A stretch of 6,334 nt of DNA. Source: Spirochaetaceae bacterium. GTDB taxonomy: Bacteria; Spirochaetota; Spirochaetia; Treponematales; Breznakiellaceae. How positions within the stretch are numbered: the stretch's first letter is position 1; each line of letters starts with the position of its first letter. This document shows positions 1 through 4,390 of this stretch, piece after piece. The notes below the pieces were generated by a model. It saw nothing but the letters and a program-made list of their open reading frames with translations. It ran no database searches and was not told the DNA's origin. The position numbers and the translations under genes are program-made. The stretch lies in assembly GCA_031258335.1 (NCBI GenBank), contig JAIRMY010000237.1:1-6334 (forward strand), given 5' to 3'.

Positions 1-17
1 GTGTTATGACCGGCCAT
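1..17 (-). CDS. Start of an unidentified divergent gene, cut by the window edge
   Basis: An ATG on the minus strand (17 to 15) opens a frame reading M-A-G-H-N before the sequence ends. It is preceded by AGGAG (34 to 30), although the 12-base spacing is longer than usual, and by a plausible promoter at 102-74. These three signals together suggest a real gene start. Five residues are too few to identify a product. The peptide resembles the MAGHSKW start of YebC/TACO1 proteins, but the next codon begins AC (Thr), which does not fit the Lys expected there, so no family is assigned. Confidence 0.4.
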
Positions 18-73
18 TCCGCTACGTTTCTCCTGCTTTGCACGTCTTTTCGGACTTTAGTCTGAATAAGGCC

Positions 74-102
74 AGTATACCGCAAAACGGGCGGACGTGA
101 AA
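74..102 (-). promoter_or_regulatory. Candidate sigma-70 promoter for the divergent gene at the left edge
   Basis: On the minus strand TTTCAC (102-97) and TATACT (79-74) are separated by 17 bases. The -10 matches the consensus at 5 of 6 positions, the -35 at only 3. The predicted start near 67 would give a leader of about 50 bases containing AGGAG before the ATG at 17. Support is by pattern only. Confidence 0.45.
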
Positions 103-137
103 TAGACCGCAATTTAGGCCCTAACTCCGCTAAAAAT

Positions 138-193
138 ACCCCGTCTATTTGCCAAAAACATAAGAAGATACAATGTATTTGGCATAGCGGGGT
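138..193. repeat. Imperfect inverted repeat upstream of fliM
   Basis: Left arm 138-156 (ACCCCG, CTAT, GCCAAA, with small insertions of T and TT) pairs with right arm 178-193 (TTTGGC, ATAG, CGGGGT). This gives 16 base pairs broken by two bulges, with a 21-base loop. A further short pairing, ACAT/ATGT (158-161 / 173-176), lies inside the loop. The right arm touches the first base of the fliM -35 box, so it could be an operator or a structured element of the divergent region. There is no T-tract after it, so it is not a convincing terminator. Confidence 0.6.
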
Positions 194-221
194 TGACTAG
201 GGACATGGTTACCGTGATAAT
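193..221 (+). promoter_or_regulatory. Strong sigma-70-like promoter of fliM-fliY
   Basis: TTGACT (193-198) and GATAAT (216-221) are separated by exactly 17 bases, and each box matches the consensus at 5 of 6 positions. The expected transcription start, about 7 bases after the -10, is base 228, which is the A of the fliM ATG. No sigma-28-type flagellar promoter is seen here. Housekeeping-type promoters driving motility genes are known in spirochaetes. Confidence 0.7.
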
Positions 222-227
222 TAAGGT

Positions 228-1259
228 ATGACCGAAGTTCTCTCTCAGGATGAGATAGATCAGCTTCTTACCGCGATAAATGCCGGCGGCGCCGAAGCCG
301 ATGAGTACAAACCTGTCGCCGATACCCGCAAGATAAAGATATACGATTTTAAGAGGCCGGATAAATTTTCAAAAGAGCAGATTAGAACTGTACAAATCAT
401 GTATGAAACTTTTGCGCGGCTTACCACTACCGCGCTTTCCGCGAATCTCCGCACTATGGTACACGTTCATGTCGCGTCTGTCGATCAGCTTACGTACGAA
501 GAATTCATACGGTCTATACCGACACCTACCGCGCTTGCCATCATCAACATGGACCCGCTCAAGGGGAACGCGATACTAGAGGTAGACCCGGCGATAACAT
601 TTTCTATAATAGACCGCTTATTCGGCGGCAAGGGAGACGGTAGCAAGACACAGCATGAATTGACCGATATTGAACAATCTGTCATGGAGGGCATCATCGT
701 GCGTATTTTGGGAAATATGCGCGAGGCTTGGGCGCAAGTAATTGATTTGCGACCGCGGCTGGGGCAGATTGATACGAATCCCCAGTTTGCGCAGATTGTG
801 CCGCCTACGGAAATGGTTGTGTTGGTAACGCTCGAAACAAAGGTAAATGAGGTCGAAGGGATGATGAACTTCTGCATACCCTACCTGACGATAGAGCCTA
901 TAATAAGCAAGCTGTCCGCGCAGTTCTGGTATTCAAACGTGAGGCAGGGGGCGAACACTGAAAATCTTAACATACTCAAGGATAAACTGGTAAATGTCGA
1001 TGTTAATGTAGCCGCGGAAGTAGGGACTATTCAGATTCCCGTGCGTGATGTACTGTCCCTGCAAGCCGGGGATGTTGTCCGGTTATACAATGTTAAAGTC
1101 GGCGACCCGCTGACCATAACCATAGGCGGAAAAGGAAAATTTTTGTGCCGTCCGGGCATAGTGGGCAGGAAGATGGCCGTGCAGATTACAAAGAAGATGG
1201 CGGATATAGATGGAGATGACTTTGAGGAGTTTATTCCTGAAGGGGAGGACTTGTTATGA
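228..1259 (+). CDS. fliM: FliM, flagellar motor switch protein
   Basis: FliM is a subunit of the cytoplasmic C-ring that binds phosphorylated CheY and couples it to FliG to set the direction of rotation. The 343 residues have the usual family length. The N-terminal LSQDEIDQLL (5-14) is the CheY-P docking peptide. The middle domain (about 45-235) carries the FliG-contacting GGKG motif (133-136). The SpoA/FliN-like C-terminal domain spans about 250-320 and ends in GRKMAVQI. The start is fixed by the canonical MTEVLSQDEID opening. There is no usable Shine-Dalgarno site (AAGG at 223-226 is one base from the ATG), and the promoter at 193-221 predicts a leaderless mRNA. The stop overlaps the fliY start (ATGA), implying coupled translation. 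fliL does not lie directly upstream, unlike the flagellar operon of well-studied treponemes. Identification is secure. Confidence 0.97.
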   Translation: MTEVLSQDEIDQLLTAINAGGAEADEYKPVADTRKIKIYDFKRPDKFSKEQIRTVQIMYETFARLTTTALSANLRTMVHVHVASVDQLTYEEFIRSIPTPTALAIINMDPLKGNAILEVDPAITFSIIDRLFGGKGDGSKTQHELTDIEQSVMEGIIVRILGNMREAWAQVIDLRPRLGQIDTNPQFAQIVPPTEMVVLVTLETKVNEVEGMMNFCIPYLTIEPIISKLSAQFWYSNVRQGANTENLNILKDKLVNVDVNVAAEVGTIQIPVRDVLSLQAGDVVRLYNVKVGDPLTITIGGKGKFLCRPGIVGRKMAVQITKKMADIDGDDFEEFIPEGEDLL

Positions 1260-2320
1260 GCGATGGCGCTCTTTCTCAGGCTGAAATTGACGCTCTGCTA
1301 TCCGGAAGCGGTGGGTCGCAAGCAGGCGGGTCCACAGGCGCTGGAACTTCCAACGGGGAGGCGGGCGTCATAGAAAATTTTCTTAAATCAACGTCCGCTT
1401 CCCAGTCTTCAGGGATTTCAATGATGACGGGGGGGACTGTGAATTTTTCCGGGCCCTCAGTTTCCCAGACTAACCGCGACGCGTTCCTCACCTTGATTCC
1501 CGATACCATTACATCTGTAAAAATTGATTTTATCTCCGGCTTTCCCGGCGAACATCTATTCCTGATGACGGAAGATACCGCCAAAACCATAGCCAGCCTG
1601 ATGAACAAGGAAGATGACATAACCCTTGACGAGATGGCTATGTCCGTCGTAGCCGAAACAGTATCACAGATGGTCGGTACCGAGATAACGGCTCTCAGCG
1701 GCAAGACGGGTAATAAGGCTATAGCTCCAGCATCTCCCGAAGCGGTGAATATTCCCAAAGCGGCGGCAGCCCTGCCTTCCGGTAATTTTATCGTTGCCGC
1801 CTATGACGTGAGTATTGGTGACAAAGCGCCGCAGAAAATCTGGGAAATTTTTGGACCTGCCGTCGCGCAGGCTATGGCGGCGTCTTTGAACGCGCCGCAA
1901 TCGGCCCCGTCTATGAGCGGCGGCGCTCAATTTGGCGGTGGAGCGCCCCATAACGCCATGAACGGCGGCGGCATGATGGGAGGAAACGCTTACGGGCAGC
2001 CGCCCAGTATACAGCCGGTTCAGTTTCCAAACCTAAACACCCAATCCGGCCCACGTGAACAGGGAAATATAGGCCTGTTGATGGATGTCTTTATGGAGAT
2101 GACCGTTGAACTGGGCCGCACAAAGAAGCTGATAAAAGAAATACTCACTATGGGCGAAGGCACGATTATAGAGTTGGACAAACTTGCCGGCGAACCTGTG
2201 GACATACTTGTTAATCACAAACTCATAGCCAAAGGCGAAGTCGTGGTAATTGATGAAAACTTCGGTGTCCGTGTAACCGAAATCGTATCGCCGCAGGAAC
2301 GCCTGTCGGATATGGGGTAA
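1256..2320 (+). CDS. fliY: FliY-type (FliN) flagellar motor switch protein with CheC-like domain
   Basis: FliY forms the C-ring together with FliM and FliG and, in some bacteria, dephosphorylates CheY-P. The 354-residue architecture is: N-terminal LSQAEIDALL (6-15), closely matching the CheY-P docking peptide of FliM; a CheC-like domain at about 70-212; a Gly/Met/Pro/Asn-rich linker at about 213-268; and a highly typical FliN/SpoA domain at about 272-348 (VELGRTKKLIKEIL, then GEPVDILVN). The CheC signature S-x3-E-x2-N is present as S130, E134 and S137, so the catalytic Asn appears replaced by Ser and the phosphatase site may be weak or inactive. The start has a strong GGAGG (1244-1248) 7 bases upstream and overlaps the fliM stop by 4 bases. 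A hairpin follows the stop, and fliO/fliZ and fliP, the usual next genes in treponemes, are absent. Confidence 0.95.
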   Translation: MSDGALSQAEIDALLSGSGGSQAGGSTGAGTSNGEAGVIENFLKSTSASQSSGISMMTGGTVNFSGPSVSQTNRDAFLTLIPDTITSVKIDFISGFPGEHLFLMTEDTAKTIASLMNKEDDITLDEMAMSVVAETVSQMVGTEITALSGKTGNKAIAPASPEAVNIPKAAAALPSGNFIVAAYDVSIGDKAPQKIWEIFGPAVAQAMAASLNAPQSAPSMSGGAQFGGGAPHNAMNGGGMMGGNAYGQPPSIQPVQFPNLNTQSGPREQGNIGLLMDVFMEMTVELGRTKKLIKEILTMGEGTIIELDKLAGEPVDILVNHKLIAKGEVVVIDENFGVRVTEIVSPQERLSDMG

Positions 2321-2354
2321 GCCGCCCACCCTCTCCCCGCAGGCGGCTGAATTT
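2320..2354 (+). terminator. Hairpin ending the fliM-fliY unit
   Basis: AGCCGCC (2320-2326) pairs with GGCGGCT (2342-2348) in a 7-bp GC-rich stem with a 15-base loop, followed by GAATTTTAC. The short T-run makes it a moderate factor-independent terminator. It fills the 41-base gap between the two convergent genes. On the minus strand no T-run follows, so it would serve mainly the flagellar genes. Confidence 0.55.
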
Positions 2355-2361
2355 TACAACT

Positions 2362-3714
2362 CTACCTCCGGTATGCCCCGCTGTTTCTCAAGCGTTCACG
2401 GTTAAATTGGGCGTCGTAGTAGTAGGGGTTGATGCGCAATGCCTGGTCAAAATCTAGGGCGGCGTTTTTCAGGTCGCCTTTGCCGGCAAAGGCGACGCCG
2501 CGGTGGTTGTAAGCCGCCGCATAGCCGGGGTATACCTTTATTGCCGCATTGAACTGTTCAATCGCTTCGTCAAAGCGCCCTTTTCCATTGAGATCGGCGC
2601 CGATCAAGTTATACTTTTCAGCGGCGGGATCAATAAATATTTTTTTGATAGGTATCTCGAATACGGGAGCATTCCTGTAATTTGCCCGAGTATTTCCAAC
2701 GGTTTTAAGCGGAAAATCATACCCGGAATTAACCGGCGCATAGCCATCGGAGTCGGCTCTTACCTTTGCGCTCTCTGTTTCCCACGCCGTATAGTAGTTC
2801 ACCGGATTCGCCGTAACCTGACCGGGAAAACCTGCTGTCGATAACGCGCCGTTTGCCCCGGCAGTCTGCGTTGAGGCGCTGTACACCGGCGCTTGGACAG
2901 GCGCCCCGTTTGTCTGCCTGTAGCCCTGCTGATACGCCTGCTCGTTTACGGGAACGTTGTACGACTGCGTTTCGGCAACCGTTCCGTATGTCTGAATGTA
3001 GACTTGCCGTTGTGTATCATTGTTTGCGGGAGCGTTGTACGACTGCGTTTGGACAGGCGTTCCGTTTGTCTGAAAGTAAACTTGCTGCCGTGCGTCCACG
3101 TTTGTGGAGGCGTTGTACAACTGTGTTTGCGTAAAGTTACTGTACGCCTGCCCTTGAACATTCGTTGTTGTGTCATCCGCCGGGCACTGGGGATATGTAT
3201 CATAGAAATTAGTTTGATTCCGCAAAGCATCCGTTTGATCCATCCGCGAAATTTCCTGCTCATTCCATGAGGGGAATCCCTCGGTGGAAGTTTGATAATT
3301 TACGGACTTTTCATACGAAATTACGGACTGCGGAACGACGTTAGATGCGGAGTTTGTACCGCCTAAGTATTTTCCGGTATTGTTAATTTTATTGTTTAGG
3401 TTGCTGATGTCGTGCCGTATTTTAGCGGAATGCGGGTTAAGGCTCAGCGCGTATTCAAAATCGGCCATTGCGGCCTCGTAATTTCCGCTTTTTTCATAAA
3501 CGATGCCGCGGGCGTTGTAGCCTTGCGAATCGTTAGGTCTTAACCTTATTGCCATACTGAGGTCTTCGATCGCTCCGGCAAAATTCTTTTGGTAAATCTT
3601 CAATTCGGATCTCTGATGGTAATCGTCAGCGGTCTGCGCCGTTATCCTCGACACGGACGGCGCGACAAGCGTAAAAAGTACAAGGGCGCATTTAGCCCAA
3701 AATAGTTTATTCAT
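2362..3714 (-). CDS. Exported TPR-repeat protein with Q/N/T-rich tandem-repeat middle
   Basis: This 450-residue protein has an unknown specific role; TPRs usually mediate protein-protein contacts. Residues 1-27 look like a signal peptide (basic start, hydrophobic core CALVLFTLVA, likely cleavage near ITAQTA) without a lipobox cysteine, so a periplasmic or surface location is inferred. Two TPRs lie at about 30-63 and 64-97 and two more at about 364-397 and 398-431. Between them is a low-complexity region rich in Gln, Asn, Thr, Ser and Tyr, containing a 26-residue repeat beginning near 197, 223, 249 and 275 (unit start TQSYNAP). The start is supported by GGGAGG (3725-3720) 5 bases upstream. It is convergent to fliY, with no partner that clarifies its job. 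The TPR assignment is firm; the function is not known. Confidence 0.85.
   Translation of the reverse strand: MNKLFWAKCALVLFTLVAPSVSRITAQTADDYHQRSELKIYQKNFAGAIEDLSMAIRLRPNDSQGYNARGIVYEKSGNYEAAMADFEYALSLNPHSAKIRHDISNLNNKINNTGKYLGGTNSASNVVPQSVISYEKSVNYQTSTEGFPSWNEQEISRMDQTDALRNQTNFYDTYPQCPADDTTTNVQGQAYSNFTQTQLYNASTNVDARQQVYFQTNGTPVQTQSYNAPANNDTQRQVYIQTYGTVAETQSYNVPVNEQAYQQGYRQTNGAPVQAPVYSASTQTAGANGALSTAGFPGQVTANPVNYYTAWETESAKVRADSDGYAPVNSGYDFPLKTVGNTRANYRNAPVFEIPIKKIFIDPAAEKYNLIGADLNGKGRFDEAIEQFNAAIKVYPGYAAAYNHRGVAFAGKGDLKNAALDFDQALRINPYYYDAQFNRERLRNSGAYRR
2473..2496. repeat. 24-bp perfect palindrome within the TPR gene
   Basis: GTCGCCTTTGCC (2473-2484) is followed directly by its exact reverse complement (2485-2496), with no spacer. 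It lies in frame and encodes V-A-F-A-G-K-G-D (residues 407-414) in the last TPR. It may be chance reinforced by codon choice, or a cruciform or hairpin-forming site. Confidence 0.7.
2866..3126 (-). repeat. 78-bp tandem repeat inside the TPR gene
   Basis: The related sequences CGTTGTAC or CGCTGTAC recur on the plus strand at 2877, 2955, 3033 and 3111, exactly 78 bases apart. They mark three full units and part of a fourth. The period is a multiple of three, so each unit adds 26 residues in frame. The units are diverged from one another rather than identical, which suggests an old expansion. Confidence 0.85.
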
Positions 3715-3780
3715 TTTCCCCTCCCAAAGGATGTATATACTTTTACACTATCAGTAAAAAAAAATAATTGCAAGCCACAT
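3715..3780 (-). promoter_or_regulatory. Upstream region of the TPR gene: RBS and weak promoter candidate
   Basis: The ribosome binding site GGGAGGGG (3725-3718) is clear. Further upstream, TTGCAA (3773-3768) stands 17 bases from TAGTGT (3750-3745), a weak -10 box with only 3 consensus matches. A TATATAC run near 3740-3734 is an alternative. A tract of nine identical bases (A on plus, T on minus; 3756-3764) sits in the spacer. The RBS is certain and the promoter assignment is tentative. Confidence 0.4.
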
Positions 3781-3870
3781 GGCGAGGCTCCGCCTCGAAT
3801 GGAAAATTGATAATGGGGCTAGGATGTCCATACCCCAGCAATTTTACTTTTAAACTTTTGGCGCATCCCT

Positions 3871-3913
3871 GCCCGTATGTGGGTTGTGCCGACGGCACAA
3901 CCCACATACGGGC
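3871..3913. repeat. Perfect 20-bp inverted repeat with 3-base loop
   Basis: The left arm 3871-3890 and right arm 3894-3913 are exact reverse complements around the loop GAC. After an unpaired stretch, a further 6 bp may form between ATCCCT (3865-3870) and AGGGAT (3922-3927). It is followed by no T-run on either strand, so it is not a classical terminator, although on the minus strand it lies between the NifU-like gene and the TPR gene. Confidence 0.9.
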
Positions 3914-3941
3914 CGAGAGCAAGGGATTGGAGGGGCGCGGA

Positions 3942-4030
3942 GCGCCTGTAAACTCGCTGGCGGGTGAAGGCAGAAGCCGAAGTCAGCCTTTGGGACGCTA
4001 GCGCGGTGCGCCTTTAAACCCACTGGCGGG
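3942..4030. repeat. 23-bp direct repeat pair in the intergenic element
   Basis: Copies at 3942-3964 and 4008-4030 share GCGCCT-TAAAC-C-CTGGCGGG and differ at 3 of 23 positions. The copies are offset by 66 bases. The first copy includes one arm of a small hairpin (GCGCC, 3942-3946). The second begins with GCGCC, which can pair with GGCGC at 4029-4033. Confidence 0.7.
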
Positions 4031-4040
4031 CGCTGGGGGG

Positions 4041-4262
4041 TTAAACGCCTAAGACAGCGGTAACGCCCGGTATCTTTTCTTTTAGATAGTTTTCGATGCC
4101 GTTTTTTAGCGTCATCTGGGCGTGGGGGCAACAGCCGCAAGCCCCTGTCAGCTTAAGCGAGACGGCGCCGTCCGCCGTAACCGACACAAATTCCACATCT
4201 CCGCCGTCAGCCTGTAGAGAAGGACGCACACTGTCAAGCGCGATTTTGATTTGTTCTTCCAT
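4041..4262 (-). CDS. NifU-like C-terminal domain protein (Fe-S cluster scaffold/carrier)
   Basis: This 73-residue protein consists of the NifU C-terminal (Nfu-type) domain alone, the length seen in stand-alone NifU-like proteins. The family binds an Fe-S cluster between subunits and passes it to target proteins in the cytoplasm. The opening (SVRPSLQADGGDVEFV) is typical. The cluster-binding CxxC is C42 and C45 within GACGCCPHAQMTLKNGIE, with an extra Cys at 44. TAGGAG lies 9 bases before the ATG, and a promoter is visible at 4285-4313. It is divergent from mutL. No other Fe-S assembly gene is in view. Downstream lies the repeat-dense intergenic element, with no clear terminator. The family assignment is secure; the specific client proteins cannot be inferred. 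Confidence 0.93.
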   Translation of the reverse strand: MEEQIKIALDSVRPSLQADGGDVEFVSVTADGAVSLKLTGACGCCPHAQMTLKNGIENYLKEKIPGVTAVLGV

Positions 4263-4284
4263 GAGCTATATCTCCTATGCTAGA

Positions 4285-4313
4285 AGTATACAAAATGCAC
4301 GGTGAAACGACAA
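4285..4313 (-). promoter_or_regulatory. Promoter of the NifU-like gene
   Basis: On the minus strand TTGTCG (4313-4308) and TATACT (4290-4285) are 17 bases apart. The start would fall near 4278, giving a leader of about 16 bases that just includes the TAGGAG ribosome binding site at 4277-4272. The -35 overlaps the left arm of an inverted repeat, ACGACA/TGTCGT (4307-4312 / 4333-4338), which may be regulatory. Confidence 0.6.
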
Positions 4314-4352
4314 GACTGTGGTCTGAAACCGCTGTCGTGAAAACCGCCGCCC

Positions 4353-4380
4353 TTGTATAAAATGTTTTAAGCGATATAAT
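4353..4380 (+). promoter_or_regulatory. Promoter of mutL with perfect -10 box
   Basis: TATAAT (4375-4380) is a perfect -10; TTGTAT (4353-4358) is a weak -35 at 16 bases spacing. The predicted start is near 4387, only about 4 bases before the mutL ATG. The 9-bp sequence TTTTAAGCG occurs at 4365-4373 and again at 4380-4388, on both sides of the -10 box. A second possible -10, TATAAA (4356-4361), would give a leader of about 20 bases. Confidence 0.6.
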
Positions 4381-4390
4381 TTTAAGCGGA

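Larger units (their letters stand above)
3787..4033. repeat. Repeat-dense intergenic element (possible dispersed repeat or structured RNA)
   Basis: This covers most of the 326-base gene-free stretch 3715-4040. It contains in order: a 6-bp hairpin CGAGGC/GCCTCG (3787-3801 region); an outer pair AAAATTG/CAATTTT (3803-3809 / 3839-3845) enclosing GGGG/CCCC (3815-3818 / 3833-3836); the perfect 20-bp hairpin 3871-3913; a 5-bp hairpin GGCGC/GCGCC (3934-3946); an 8-bp palindrome CGCTAGCG; and a 23-bp imperfect direct repeat (3942-3964 and 4008-4030). Short open frames here show no protein-like character. The density of structure suggests a non-coding repeat family or structured transcript, but no known family is recognised. 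Confidence 0.5.

Noticed and set aside
1..17. Left-edge peptide MAGHN as the start of a YebC/TACO1 regulator
   Set aside because: The family normally continues S/N-K-W, but the sixth codon starts with AC, which encodes Thr; five residues cannot support a name.
2..100. Plus-strand open stretch that could be the 3' end of an upstream gene
   Set aside because: The 32 residues show no recognisable pattern and the minus-strand promoter, RBS and ATG in the same place are a better explanation.
149..174. TTGCCA and TACAAT as a second fliM promoter
   Set aside because: The spacer is only 14 bases, and both boxes lie within the inverted repeat; the 193-221 promoter is far better.
2866..3126. Regularly spaced repeats as a possible CRISPR array
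   Set aside because: The whole 78-bp unit repeats with gradual divergence, in frame in a gene; there are no identical short repeats separated by unique spacers.
2853..3270. Two plus-strand frames with repeated Arg/Cys/Leu-rich peptides
   Set aside because: They are antisense readings of the 78-bp tandem repeat of the TPR gene; their apparent repeats come from that structure.
3768..4001. Plus-strand open frame of 77 codons in the intergenic element
   Set aside because: The peptide has no protein-like pattern, the frame runs through the perfect hairpin and no ribosome binding site fits its start; it is best explained by the repeats.
3850..4140. Minus-strand open frame of 96 codons overlapping the NifU-like gene
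   Set aside because: It overlaps the end of a well-supported gene on the same strand in another frame and translates the repeat element into an Arg/Pro/Cys-rich peptide of low plausibility.
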